From: Planctomycetota bacterium
Lineage (GTDB): Bacteria; Planctomycetota; Planctomycetia; Pirellulales; UBA7805
Length of the DNA: 24,876 bases
Assembly: GCA_014237955.1 (NCBI GenBank)
Contig: JABABY010000004.1
Coordinates: forward strand, 9,848-34,723
Direction: 5' to 3'
Positions 7,059 to 14,720 of the stretch are shown in pieces (positions within the stretch are counted from its first letter, which is position 1; every line of letters begins with the position of its first letter). Below the pieces are notes generated by a model, which saw nothing but the letters and a program-made list of their open reading frames with translations, had not been told where the DNA came from and made no database searches. The position numbers and the translations under genes were made by a program.

Positions 7059-8335
7059 GCTTCCCGACCATTGCCGCACGTTGCGACTTAGAGGACTTGA
7101 AAGATGTCCCCTACGAGCCCACTCCGTCTACTGCCCGACGATCGCCAACTGCGATTGGTGCCCTCTGTCGGGCAGCATTTCTCCGCCGACTTGCCCGGCT
7201 CAATCGCGGTCGGCTGACAATGTTGGACGGTTCCTCAGCATACGAATTTGGCGATCGCCAAAGTACGGACTTGCAGGTCACGGTCAATATCCGTGACGAG
7301 CGTGCCTACCGCTATCTTGTGACTGGTGGAAGTCTGGGTGCGGCGGAAGCCTATCTGCAGAATCTATGGGATTGCGACGATCTGGTCACTTTCTTTCGCT
7401 TTATGATTCGCAATACGACCACCCTGCGGGAGATTGATCGGCGTTGGTCACGATTTCGATTTCGATTTCGTTCGGTAGCGAAACTCCTGCAACGTAATAC
7501 GAAAGCGGGTAGTCGGCGGAATATTGCTTCCCACTACGATCTGAGCAACCAATTCTTCGAGTTGTTTCTCGACGAAACGATGACGTACTCTTCTGGTATC
7601 TTTGAACATCCACAAGCAACACTTCAAGAAGCATCGGTCGCGAAATATGATCGTATCTGCCGAACAATCCAACTCAGTCCTGACGACCACGTTCTCGAAA
7701 TTGGTACTGGCTGGGGAGGTTTTGCAATCCACGCTGCAAGGAAGTATGGATGCCGTGTTACGACGACGACTATTTCTAAAGAACAGCATGAGTATGCGCG
7801 TCGCCGGATCGAGCAAAACAAATTAGACGACCGCGTGACGTTGCTTTTGCGCGACTATCGTGATCTGGATGGGGTTTTTGACAAGCTCGTTTCAATCGAG
7901 ATGGTCGAAGCAGTGGGCCACGAATTTCTTTCCACCTACTTCAGTCAGTGCATGAAACTACTGCGACCCAAAGGATGGTTTGCTTTGCAGGCGATTACTA
8001 TTGGCAACGACGAATATGATCGATATCGCCAATCCACAGATTTTATCCAGCGCTATATTTTTCCGGGCGGGTGTCTGCCATCGCTCGCTACGATCGACCA
8101 AGCGGCCAATGCGACGCAGCGACTGAAGCTGATGGATATTTCCGATTTTGCATCGCATTATGCGGTGACTGTTGCTCAATGGAGAGATCGTTTTCATCGT
8201 AATCTTAAGACGGTACGCGAACTCGGATTCGACGAGCGTTTCATCCGCATGTGGGATTACTACCTCTGCTACTGCGAGGCCGGTTTTCGAGAGGGGCGAA
8301 TCGGTCTATCGCAATTCCTTTATCGCAAGGACTAA
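7031..8335 (+). CDS. CFA-synthase-family fatty-acyl methyltransferase (first copy)
   Basis: The 434-aa protein has a start overlapping the DUF1365 gene. An N-terminal domain (about 45-150) with GGSLGAAEAYLQNLW precedes a SAM methyltransferase domain: NIASHYDLSNQFFELFLD at 164-181, SAM motif VLEIGTGWGGFA at 221-232, DYRDLDGVFDKLVSIEMVEAVG near 275-296, DFIQRYIFPGGCLPS at 337-351 and CEAGFREGRIG near the end. By alignment from memory with E. coli Cfa, the bicarbonate-site residues C139 and H266 are replaced by S188 (TYSSGIF) and Q320 (FALQAITIG), while E239 (E293) and the Tyr near the C-terminus remain. This pattern suggests a methyl-transferring enzyme that need not form a ring, such as UfaM of the furan-fatty-acid pathway; that is inference. 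It probably acts on unsaturated phospholipid chains at the membrane. Confidence 0.88.
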   Translation: MSVLSTSKVSFPTIAARCDLEDLKDVPYEPTPSTARRSPTAIGALCRAAFLRRLARLNRGRLTMLDGSSAYEFGDRQSTDLQVTVNIRDERAYRYLVTGGSLGAAEAYLQNLWDCDDLVTFFRFMIRNTTTLREIDRRWSRFRFRFRSVAKLLQRNTKAGSRRNIASHYDLSNQFFELFLDETMTYSSGIFEHPQATLQEASVAKYDRICRTIQLSPDDHVLEIGTGWGGFAIHAARKYGCRVTTTTISKEQHEYARRRIEQNKLDDRVTLLLRDYRDLDGVFDKLVSIEMVEAVGHEFLSTYFSQCMKLLRPKGWFALQAITIGNDEYDRYRQSTDFIQRYIFPGGCLPSLATIDQAANATQRLKLMDISDFASHYAVTVAQWRDRFHRNLKTVRELGFDERFIRMWDYYLCYCEAGFREGRIGLSQFLYRKD

Positions 8336-8377
8336 CGTCTAAGAACAACCGCAGGACATAGAAAAGGATCGCTGTTC

Positions 8378-9505
8378 ATGTCACTATCACTCATCGACCT
8401 GGCGGAATCACGCTGGTTGCCAGACTGGTTGATCCGGTCCGGTATCCGACAACGTTTGCGGCGACAGCTTTTGCTTCAGCGGCGACTTTTGAAATCAGCA
8501 AGAGATTCTGCAGCAAAGTCGCAAAGTCAAAATGTTCCTTCAGCCACCACGGTACTTGTGAATGCATTGCGAGAGAGTCCGCTGGTCGTTGCTGCTGCAG
8601 ATGCCAATCATCAGCATTACGAGGTGCCCACAGAATTCTTTCGTACGGTGCTAGGCCAGCGGCTTAAATATAGCTGTGGTATCTGGCCGCGTGAGCGTAT
8701 CTCGCTTGACGAATCCGAGGTGGCCATGTTGGCGTTGACCTGTGAGCGAGCGGAAATCAAGAACGGAATGGAGGTTCTCGACCTGGGTTGCGGCTGGGGA
8801 TCACTTTCTTTGTGGATCGCAGAAAAATATCCCGATTGCAAGGTGTTTGCGGTCTCCAATTCATCGACGCAGCGAGAATATATCGAAAGTCTATGCGCGA
8901 GGCAGAGAATTCATAACATCCAGGTGCAGACTTCGAATATCGCCGATTTCACCACCAAGCGGACGTTCGATCGGGTCGTCTCGGTAGAGATGTTTGAGCA
9001 CGTCCGAAACTACGAACTGCTTCTCGAAAAAATTTCCCCCTGGCTCAAGGCGGATGGAAAATTGTTTGTCCACATCTTCTGCCATCGAGTATTCGCCTAT
9101 TTGTTTGAATCGGACGGGCATGCGGACTGGATGGCAAAACATTTCTTTACCGGGGGCATTATGCCTTCAGAAAATCTTCTTGCCGAGTTTTCCAAAGACA
9201 TGGAAATAGACACCCAATGGCTGATTGATGGGTCGCACTACAGTCGCACCTGTGAGGCTTGGCTCGACAACCTTGATGCGAACTCTGAGCGACTCATCGA
9301 GTTGTTTTGCCATCAACGGACCCAACGTGAGTCGCGTGTTCAATTACAACGATGGCGAATGTTCTTCATGGCCTGCTCCGAACTCTTTCGCTTTCGAAAC
9401 GGCGAGGAGTGGGGTGTTGGCCACTATCTTCTGAGCCGCCGACAGAAATCCGCCTCGGTTAAGGGATCGCAAGGTTTAACAGAGCGTGTTTTTGTTGGCT
9501 CGTAG
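8378..9505 (+). CDS. CFA-synthase-like SAM methyltransferase (second, divergent copy)
   Basis: The ATG at 8378 has AAGGA at 8364-8368 and follows the first copy by 42 bp. At 375 aa it lacks the N-terminal domain of the first copy and resembles the shorter bacterial CFA homologs related to plant coclaurine N-methyltransferase. Visible motifs are HYEVPTEFF at 80-88, YSCGIW at 98-103, SAM motif VLDLGCGWGSLSLW at 133-146, VVSVEMFEHVRNYE at 200-213, LFVHIFCHR at 229-237 and FFTGGIMPS near 256. Unlike its neighbour it keeps the Cys (C100), Glu (E207) and His (H232) expected for the CFA bicarbonate site. The two copies share little sequence outside motifs, so this is an old pairing rather than a recent duplication. 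It is the last gene of the rightward run and converges on DUF1295, 13 bp away. Confidence 0.85.
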   Translation: MSLSLIDLAESRWLPDWLIRSGIRQRLRRQLLLQRRLLKSARDSAAKSQSQNVPSATTVLVNALRESPLVVAAADANHQHYEVPTEFFRTVLGQRLKYSCGIWPRERISLDESEVAMLALTCERAEIKNGMEVLDLGCGWGSLSLWIAEKYPDCKVFAVSNSSTQREYIESLCARQRIHNIQVQTSNIADFTTKRTFDRVVSVEMFEHVRNYELLLEKISPWLKADGKLFVHIFCHRVFAYLFESDGHADWMAKHFFTGGIMPSENLLAEFSKDMEIDTQWLIDGSHYSRTCEAWLDNLDANSERLIELFCHQRTQRESRVQLQRWRMFFMACSELFRFRNGEEWGVGHYLLSRRQKSASVKGSQGLTERVFVGS

Positions 9506-9518
9506 ATGAGAGTAACCG

Positions 9519-10331
9519 TCAGTCATCGTTTCTCGAACTGTTTTTGGGCGGTCGTGGAAAGAACGCGCTCGTTCGCCTGATGTAACTGGCGTACCCTGGC
9601 CGACGGTCGGAGATGGTTTTTTCAAGCATCGCAACACCAGAAATTTTTAGAAGCAGAATACTCATCAGTAGCGGTGCGGGCAACGTCCACCACGCTCCCC
9701 CCGCAGCAGCAATGAAGTAAAGTCCCCACCATACACAGAAGTCGCCAAAATAATTTGGGTGACGAGTATAACGCCAAAACCCCTTGTCCAAGACAGAACC
9801 GCGGTTGGCGGGATCAGATTTGAAACGGGTGAGTTGATAGTCACCAACCGATTCAAACAGAAATCCAACGGTCCAAATCACGATCCCGATACCGTCGAGC
9901 CACCATAAACGCGAGAGGCTGAAAACCACGGTAGTGCCACCGAATTGAATCGGCCATGAAACAAACCACATTAGAACGCCTTGCATTCCGAAAACAGTAA
10001 ACAAGCTCACCCACCAGAATGATGCGCCGTGCTTCTTGCGCATGGCTCGATACCGATAATCTTCTCCCGCGTTCATGCCCCGCATGAAAAGGTGGATTGT
10101 CAATCGCATTCCCCAGACAGTCGTCAGTCCGGCCAGCAACAAGGTTCTTGGCCCGGTGAAGTCCTGCCAGGCAGCCGTAACCCAGGCCACGACAACGAAT
10201 CCGGTACCCCAGAATGGATCGACAATGCTGGCATCGCGTTTGACAATGCTGATGAGCCACAGCAGGGTCATCAGCAAAAGGATTACGCCAAAGTTCAAAA
10301 CGCCGAGTCGAATCAGGTCAGCCATCGGCAC
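9519..10331 (-). CDS. DUF1295 / steroid 5-alpha-reductase-like membrane protein
   Basis: The 270-aa protein is strongly hydrophobic, with several TM segments (for example LGVLNFGVILLLMTLLWLI, then the segments around FWWVSLFTVFGMQGVLMWFV and WWTLPAPLLMSILLLKISGV). It carries the DUF1295 signature: DPFWGTGFVVVAW near 38-50, GMRLTIHLFMRG near 74-85, VLDKGFWRYTRHPNYFGDF near 179-197, and the terminal RRPGYASYIRRTSAFFPRPP. The HPNYFGD pattern is shared with NADPH-dependent double-bond reductases of the steroid-reductase/isoprenylcysteine methyltransferase superfamily. A reductase of a lipid double bond fits the context. It may start at the second Met (10325). The start overlaps the SRPBCC gene by 14 bp, so the two are one operon. 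Confidence 0.88.
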   Translation of the reverse strand: MPMADLIRLGVLNFGVILLLMTLLWLISIVKRDASIVDPFWGTGFVVVAWVTAAWQDFTGPRTLLLAGLTTVWGMRLTIHLFMRGMNAGEDYRYRAMRKKHGASFWWVSLFTVFGMQGVLMWFVSWPIQFGGTTVVFSLSRLWWLDGIGIVIWTVGFLFESVGDYQLTRFKSDPANRGSVLDKGFWRYTRHPNYFGDFCVWWGLYFIAAAGGAWWTLPAPLLMSILLLKISGVAMLEKTISDRRPGYASYIRRTSAFFPRPPKNSSRNDD

Positions 10332-10821
10332 CTAATGCTTCTGCAGTCGTTTCTTCAGAAAAAATACTGCGGAGTGCCTGGGAGCGAAATGCGAAAATAG
10401 AGTGAAGGTCGCGACCGACCAGGAAACGGTTTACGAGGCGTCCACCGAGTACACTGTAGCGAACTCGATCCTGTATCAGCGTGGAGCCATCTTGTTTTTG
10501 AAAAGTGTGTTCGTGAATCCACCAGCGGTAGGGCCCTTTTCTTTGCTCGTCGACGAAGCGAAAAGGTGGTTCCCATGTCGTAATTTCCGATTGCCATCGC
10601 AGCGGAATCCTGTGGACTCGCAGCCGATAGTCGATCCGCGTTCCCTGACTCATCTCAATAGGGCCTTCTGCGAGTACGTCGAAACTCAAGGAGGGTGGGG
10701 TGATCCGCTGTAGGTTGCGAGCGTCTGCAAAGAAAGAGAAGACATCTGCGAGCGGCCGGGGCAGACACATTCTCGAAAGCAGCAGAAAACCGCTGCCGTC
10801 TTTTGAAATACTGGTCGTCAC
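10318..10821 (-). CDS. SRPBCC (START-like) protein, copy 1
   Basis: The 167-aa protein begins with a GTG at 10821; GGAGGG at 10827-10832 lies 5 nt before it. The fold pattern is that of the polyketide-cyclase/SRPBCC hydrophobic-cavity family: RMCLPRPLADVFSFFADA, NLQRITPPSLSF, then GTRIDYRLRVHRIPLRWQSE and RFVDEQRKGPYRWWIHEHTF. Such domains bind lipids or aromatics and are regular companions of SDR-DUF2867, CFA and DUF1365 genes. It is translationally coupled to DUF1295. A second copy, about 70% identical over 154 residues by my count, is at 20673-21152. Confidence 0.85.
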   Translation of the reverse strand: MTTSISKDGSGFLLLSRMCLPRPLADVFSFFADARNLQRITPPSLSFDVLAEGPIEMSQGTRIDYRLRVHRIPLRWQSEITTWEPPFRFVDEQRKGPYRWWIHEHTFQKQDGSTLIQDRVRYSVLGGRLVNRFLVGRDLHSIFAFRSQALRSIFSEETTAEALGADG

Positions 10822-10846
10822 AACGTCCCTCCGATATAGCTGCGAG

Positions 10847-10884
10847 AGGTAAACTTGTTTCCTTCTATTTGTAGGAGGTAAACT
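10847..10884 (-). promoter_or_regulatory. Direct repeat upstream of the SRPBCC-DUF1295 operon
   Basis: AGGTAAACT occurs at 10847-10855 and 10876-10884, 29 bp apart (AGTTTACCT read in the gene direction). The pair lies 26-63 bp before the GTG start, where promoter or operator elements are expected. A weak promoter guess, TTGCCT then TACAAA with 16 bp between, would place the repeats around the -10. The sequence differs from the 9-bp operators of the sigma gene. Confidence 0.25.
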
Positions 10885-10934
10885 GCCGAAGGCAAGGGAC
10901 TTTCTGCCATGATCTGCGAATGGTTAGCGTGGTG

Positions 10935-10964
10935 GTCGCCGCAGGCGACTGTGCAGACAGTCTG
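10935..10964. other. Two adjacent small stem-loops after the orphan gene
   Basis: GTCGCC-GCA-GGCGAC at 10935-10949 is a perfect 6-bp stem with a 3-nt loop, followed at 10954-10964 by CAGACAGTCTG, a 5+5 palindrome. They lie 57-86 bp downstream of the stop of the leftward gene 11021-11527 and may help end its transcript, though there is no T-run as in a classical terminator. The rest of 10822-11020 shows nothing else. Confidence 0.3.
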
Positions 10965-11020
10965 TGTGATGCGGCCCGTTGTTTCTCAACTGCTCCGCCG
11001 GACCATTAGTGGCCAAATCC

Positions 11021-11527
11021 CTAAATCTTCCTTGAATCGTAGGCCCAGTGTAGCAACGCCTGCCGCTGTTTTCGCCGGCACTTAAGATCGCCCTTGCGGC
11101 AGTTTTTTTTAATTTGTGCGATGTGGCGACGCATGGCGCGCCACCGTTTAATTTGACGGTCATCGTCCGGGCAGCGGCGACCGATGTAATACCGACAGTA
11201 CCACTGAAACCAACCGCGGGGGTCCTCTTCATAGATCCATCCCTTCCTTTGCCATTCCGACAGCGGTTGCGATGCATTTATGCCGAAGAAGTTCAGGTCG
11301 GAATCGTATCGCTCGGAGCACAATTGGGCATTTTCGTACCAGTCCGACGGAAACTCCTTGCTGCAGTCAGTCATGTATTTTCCGCCAAACACGCCAAGTT
11401 CGAGCATTTCCTTCGGGGTAAGTTCGGGTTGGAAGTCGGGGTGAAAGTTCTCTCCGCTCGACTCAGTGAGTACGTAGCAGTAGCCGGTCTGCATGAGATC
11501 GTCGACCTGGATTTGTTGTTTTGCCAT
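11021..11527 (-). CDS. Conserved orphan protein of unknown function
   Basis: The 168-aa protein is soluble, with no signal peptide or TM segment. I recognise the pattern as a widespread uncharacterised family: LTPKEMLELGVFGGKYMTDC near 36-55, EFPSDWYENAQL near 58-69, FFGINASQPLSEWQRKGWI near 80-98, EDPRGWFQWYCRYYIGRRCP at about 101-120, then QIKRWRAMRRHIAQIKKNC and a terminal RQRQALLHWAYDSRKI. The dense W, Y, R and C conservation suggests an enzyme or nucleic-acid-binding protein, but no function is established to my knowledge. The ATG is 2 bp from a GTTAGGC motif that begins the dispersed repeat to its right, so promoter and ribosome binding site must lie in or near that repeat. Confidence 0.82.
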   Translation of the reverse strand: MAKQQIQVDDLMQTGYCYVLTESSGENFHPDFQPELTPKEMLELGVFGGKYMTDCSKEFPSDWYENAQLCSERYDSDLNFFGINASQPLSEWQRKGWIYEEDPRGWFQWYCRYYIGRRCPDDDRQIKRWRAMRRHIAQIKKNCRKGDLKCRRKQRQALLHWAYDSRKI

Positions 11528-11529
11528 GC

Positions 11530-11689
11530 GTTAGGCGGATGCCGCATCATGATGGATGGGGCCGTCACCGCCCACACCCGGATTAAAAGTTAAATCACAA
11601 GTTCATTGTATGGAAACCGGATCATTGTGCAAAAACATCGAAGGTGACCCGGCGGCGCCGAGATCTGCGGCCACGATTTGTTCGCAGCC
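11530..11689. repeat. Dispersed intergenic repeat, copy A
   Basis: The core (about 11551-11689) matches copy B near 14.6 kb nearly base for base in blocks: CCGTCACYGCCCACACCCGG, then ATTAAAAGTTAAA, a TTCATTGTAT block, ATTGTGCAAAAACATCGA, GGTGACCCGGCG and GCGGCCACGA-TTGTT. GTTAGGC at 11530-11536 sits 2 bp from the start codon of the leftward gene, as in copy B. It fills the gap between the orphan gene and the stop of the sulfotransferase gene. A short frame runs through it, but the same blocks occur in other frames in other copies, so it is not a gene. Confidence 0.75.
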
Positions 11690-11739
11690 ATACCATATGC
11701 TACATCCTCTTTTTCGAGCCTTTGCGCTGAAAAGCCAAT

Positions 11740-13041
11740 CTAATCGCAGTACTTTTGAAGCGGTAAGAGTTGCGATTCGTACTGCTTCCAGCGATCGACC
11801 GACGTCTTATAAATGGGCTGTCGAACTTGGACTCGACTAGCGGTCCGTACCGACTTGCTGCCAAATTTCATTTCCTGGCATTCGTCGTTCCAGTCTAAGC
11901 CGCAGAACTCAATCAACTGCTTCATCGCGGGAAGTGGATCGGCGACCAACCTTTCGTAAGATACATCCATTCTGCGTAGGGGTAATACTTCGCCCCAATG
12001 ATCCATCAGCCGTGAATACTCTTGGTAGAACACTCCAATATCGTCTAGGCTCATCGACCATGTCACTGATTGAAAACTATTAAAGAAACACGAGAGGCAA
12101 ACGTCCATCACATTACGCTGACAATGAATGACGCGTGCATTTGGGAATAGAGTCCAAATGAAGCCAAGGAACAAAAAGTTCGCCGGGGTTTTATCGACGA
12201 TTCTCCGGCTATTGCCGCATCGATCTATGAGGGATTGCAGGTATCGCTGCCCTATCTGATCGATTGTGCTTGGGACCAAATGTCGTAAGCATTGGGGATA
12301 ATCAATACTGGAATTGACTGACTGTGGTAAGTTTATCGCAAGTTGTGCAATATCTAAAAGTTCGCCAGCTCCGGACGCTTCGGCATGGTTAGCGATAATC
12401 TTTTCAATCAGAGTGGTGCCGCTACGTGGCATACCAACAACAAATATCGGAATCTCTGTATCGAGTCCGCCACCGCGCATGTCCGAAAAGTAGTCGTGAT
12501 CGAATACAGAAATTGTGGCGTCAACGGTATTTCGGAGTTCAACTGGATTAAAGACGGCTCCAGAAGTCTCACACAATCGCCGCTGGGAATCGTTGGCTCG
12601 TTGATAGCAGCGAAACGCTTCGTCGTGATCACCAGATTTGTCCAAAATATCGCCGAGCGAGAAATAAACGAGACACTCATCTTCCAAGGGAAGACTGGTG
12701 TCCTCGGATAACTGCCTAATACGGTCAATTTGATCCGTGGAAAAACGGTATCTATCCTGGCGAGCAAGGTCGCTGAGAATATGGTAAACGCGGGCGTATT
12801 TGGGGTTTAGGCGTAAGGTTTCCTCTAGCTGATGACTTGCATCATCAAACCGTCCTAATTCCACTAAGGCCGAGCCCAGAATATAGCGCACTTCAGCACA
12901 GTTTGGATTGTACCCGAGCGATTTTTCATACTCCGTGACGGCACCATCGACATCGCCCATTTGGTGAAGGATTTTGCCAACCCGAAGGTGCGTGTTGGCT
13001 AAGGAAGGTTGATCGGTTGATTTGCTGTCCGATTGGGTCAT
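11740..13041 (-). CDS. TPR-sulfotransferase fusion protein
   Basis: The 433-aa protein begins with a TPR region (about residues 15-150) with repeats such as LHQMGDVDGAVTEYEKSLGY and ALVELGRFDDASHQLEETLR. A sulfotransferase domain follows from about 197: the 5'-phosphosulfate loop FVVGMPRSGTTLIEK at 200-214 and the 3'-phosphate-binding segment RVIHCQRNVMDVCLSCFFNS near 305-325, ending in VRQPIYKTSVDRWKQYE, typical of the family. It would move sulfate from PAPS onto an unknown acceptor, with the TPR part recognising a protein partner or substrate. No signal peptide is present, so action is cytosolic or membrane-peripheral. TPR-sulfotransferases are common in planctomycetes. The gene is flanked by repeat-bearing intergenic DNA on both sides and has no visible operon partner. 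Confidence 0.88.
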   Translation of the reverse strand: MTQSDSKSTDQPSLANTHLRVGKILHQMGDVDGAVTEYEKSLGYNPNCAEVRYILGSALVELGRFDDASHQLEETLRLNPKYARVYHILSDLARQDRYRFSTDQIDRIRQLSEDTSLPLEDECLVYFSLGDILDKSGDHDEAFRCYQRANDSQRRLCETSGAVFNPVELRNTVDATISVFDHDYFSDMRGGGLDTEIPIFVVGMPRSGTTLIEKIIANHAEASGAGELLDIAQLAINLPQSVNSSIDYPQCLRHLVPSTIDQIGQRYLQSLIDRCGNSRRIVDKTPANFLFLGFIWTLFPNARVIHCQRNVMDVCLSCFFNSFQSVTWSMSLDDIGVFYQEYSRLMDHWGEVLPLRRMDVSYERLVADPLPAMKQLIEFCGLDWNDECQEMKFGSKSVRTASRVQVRQPIYKTSVDRWKQYESQLLPLQKYCD

Positions 13042-13634
13042 GGGCCGAACCTATATTAGCGTACTGAGCGCTTATTGCTCTAAACAATCGTTGAAATTAT
13101 TCCAGTCATTGATCTTATGTACGAGTGCGACCTGCAATCGACTGTTTGATTGGACGACGGTCGTGGATACAATCCGGCCATGGTTCTTGGATCGACCTTG
13201 ATTATGATCGTTTCACGGGCTGAAAGTCACTTGCCGTACTCCCCGCAGTAAGTTTTTCATCGATCGATACCCTCTCCTTGCGAGGCGTTCGTGTTTATTG
13301 AAGAGTCGCAATAGATAGTTGCGGCGGCGGGAACGATTTTACCCCCAAGTGGCGCATTCCCACAATGAAGATTTCCTGGAAAAGGCGCAATCGTCACAAG
13401 ACAAAGGGGATCGGGTGAAGATGCTTACTTAACCGCCAAAAACATCCACCAGAGTGTGGCGGTGTCGATCGCCGGTCGAGGAAGCACAGATTTGACAATC
13501 GGCCTCCAAACTTTGAAGGTGACGTGGGCAAAGGTGCGGCCAGCGGCCACGACTTGTTGGCGGCCTGAAAATAAGCTGCATCCCGTTTCTCTCCCCCCTA
13601 TCCTATCTGCCTCGTCGAGATATCACGGACACGA
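13042..13634. other. 593-bp gene-free stretch
   Basis: No frame looks coding on either strand. It holds a degenerate copy of the dispersed repeat (about 13490-13566) and an inverted pair ACCGCCA (from 13430) / TGGCGGT (to 13463) with about 20 bp between the arms. The part next to 13041 must contain the promoter of the sulfotransferase gene, but I see no convincing boxes. The rest shows nothing I can name; it may be the remains of a lost gene. Confidence 0.4.
13490..13566. repeat. Dispersed intergenic repeat, degenerate copy D
   Basis: Only the right half of the repeat is kept: TTTGACAATCGG, then AACTTTGAAGGTGAC, then GGGCAAAGGTGCGGCCAG and CGGCCACGACTTGTTGG, matching copies A-C in order. It lies just after the stop of the leftward GYF-domain gene, the same relative place as the other copies (between one leftward gene's stop and the next one's start). 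Confidence 0.6.
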
Positions 13635-14441
13635 CTACTCGAACTCAGCGGCGAAACGCGGATTCAGCAAAATGACAAAATTAAAAACAGAGTAAAATCC
13701 GTAAAACAGGGTGGGGCCCAAAAGTCTAGGGTCAAAAGACTTAATAAACATGGCGACGAGTAGACCACTCAGGACAGCCAGGACCAGACTTAGAATACGA
13801 CCCCATTCGCGCCGCTTGATGAGGCCATAACCGGCAAGCAAAACCACGACTCCAAGAACGACGTTGATTGCTAAAAAAACCATAAATGCAACATTTAAAA
13901 ACAGTTCAAATACGTTACTTAGGGAATGCAATACGAAATTGATTTCTGTATTATTGGGATTAATGGGGTGGTTTGGGCCTTTGAAGAGTGGGAATTCAAG
14001 CAGTGCGCCCGTCACAATGACAATGATGAAACTGCCCAGCAGTAAATGGACAATCGCCACCGCCGTCACCCACCAACTGCGATGCAATTGCATCGCGGGC
14101 TGTTTTTTTTGCTTGGCTTTAAAAGCAGGTGGTTGCTGAGGATCGTCACTTGGTGTGGCAACAGGGGGCGACCAGTTTGTTTCGGCTACCTTTAATTCTT
14201 CGCTGTCATCGGACGTTTTTCCCGTTTCCTCTTTTTTGAGCGGCGGAGTAATCTCCGCTGTTTTATCTTTCGCCTCTGCAAAGAGGTCTTTGACCCGTGC
14301 AGCCGGAACTCTAGAATCCATGCCCTCGTTGCGGACCGGAGTTTCCGCGCTGACCCGCCCTTTGGCAACTGCGCGTTTCAGTTCAGCAGCGCTAAGCGGT
14401 CCATACTCGCGACCTTCGATTGTCACAAACCATTTGGCCAT
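13635..14441 (-). CDS. GYF-domain membrane protein
   Basis: The 268-aa protein starts with a GYF_2-type domain (residues 1-58, MAKWFVTIEGREYGPLSAAE, then GRVSAETPVRNEG), a module thought to bind proline-rich peptides. Residues about 60-120 are a polar, charged linker rich in K, E and P. Four hydrophobic segments follow: about 127-147 (VAIVHLLLGSFIIVIVTGAL), 178-205, 212-232 and 243-262. N-terminal GYF plus multi-TM is a frequent planctomycete arrangement with unknown function, perhaps in protein assembly at the membrane. The start codon lies 2 bp from GTTAGGC of repeat copy B, as in the orphan gene at 11021-11527. Confidence 0.83.
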   Translation of the reverse strand: MAKWFVTIEGREYGPLSAAELKRAVAKGRVSAETPVRNEGMDSRVPAARVKDLFAEAKDKTAEITPPLKKEETGKTSDDSEELKVAETNWSPPVATPSDDPQQPPAFKAKQKKQPAMQLHRSWWVTAVAIVHLLLGSFIIVIVTGALLEFPLFKGPNHPINPNNTEINFVLHSLSNVFELFLNVAFMVFLAINVVLGVVVLLAGYGLIKRREWGRILSLVLAVLSGLLVAMFIKSFDPRLLGPTLFYGFYSVFNFVILLNPRFAAEFE

Positions 14442-14443
14442 TT

Positions 14444-14667
14444 GTTAGGCATCTTATTGCAGCTTATCGTAAAAAATTGTGTTGTCGCATGTCAGATTGT
14501 CTGTCATGCGTCCGCCAATGGTGGGTGTGGCCGTCACTGCCCACACCCGGATTAAAAGTTAAACAACCCATCCATTGTATGCTGGCGCCACAATTGTGCA
14601 AAAACATCGACGGTGACCCGGCGAAGCCGGACTTTGCGGCCACGACTTGTTGGGCGGAAGCCCAATC
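14444..14667. repeat. Dispersed intergenic repeat, copy B (most complete)
   Basis: It starts with GTTAGGC at 14444-14450, 2 bp from the GYF start codon, then about 70 unique bases, then the shared core 14519-14667. Inside the core are a hairpin of GGGTGTGG (14523-14530) with CCACACCC (14541-14548), the palindrome CACAATTGTG, a CCGGC-GAA-GCCGG stem, and a terminal TTGGGC-GGAA-GCCCAA stem at 14650-14665. GTTGGGC at 14649-14655 and GTTAGGC both fit GTTRRRY, the integron core-site consensus, but they point the same way rather than forming an attC-type inverted pair. Confidence 0.75.
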
Positions 14668-14720
14668 AATGTGGTGCTGCGTTTTTTCGAACCTAAATTA
14701 AAACGTCATCTGTTAAGAGT

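Noticed and set aside
11530..14667. A proven integron cassette array
   Set aside because: GTTRRRY motifs are present, but no matching inverted RYYYAAC partner in the right orientation and no integrase are in the window; kept only as a hypothesis.
14420..14701. Short + strand frames through the repeat copies (also 11556-11840 and 23258-23524) with similar peptides
   Set aside because: The similarity comes from the DNA repeat itself; the frames overlap real gene ends and vary in length and start.
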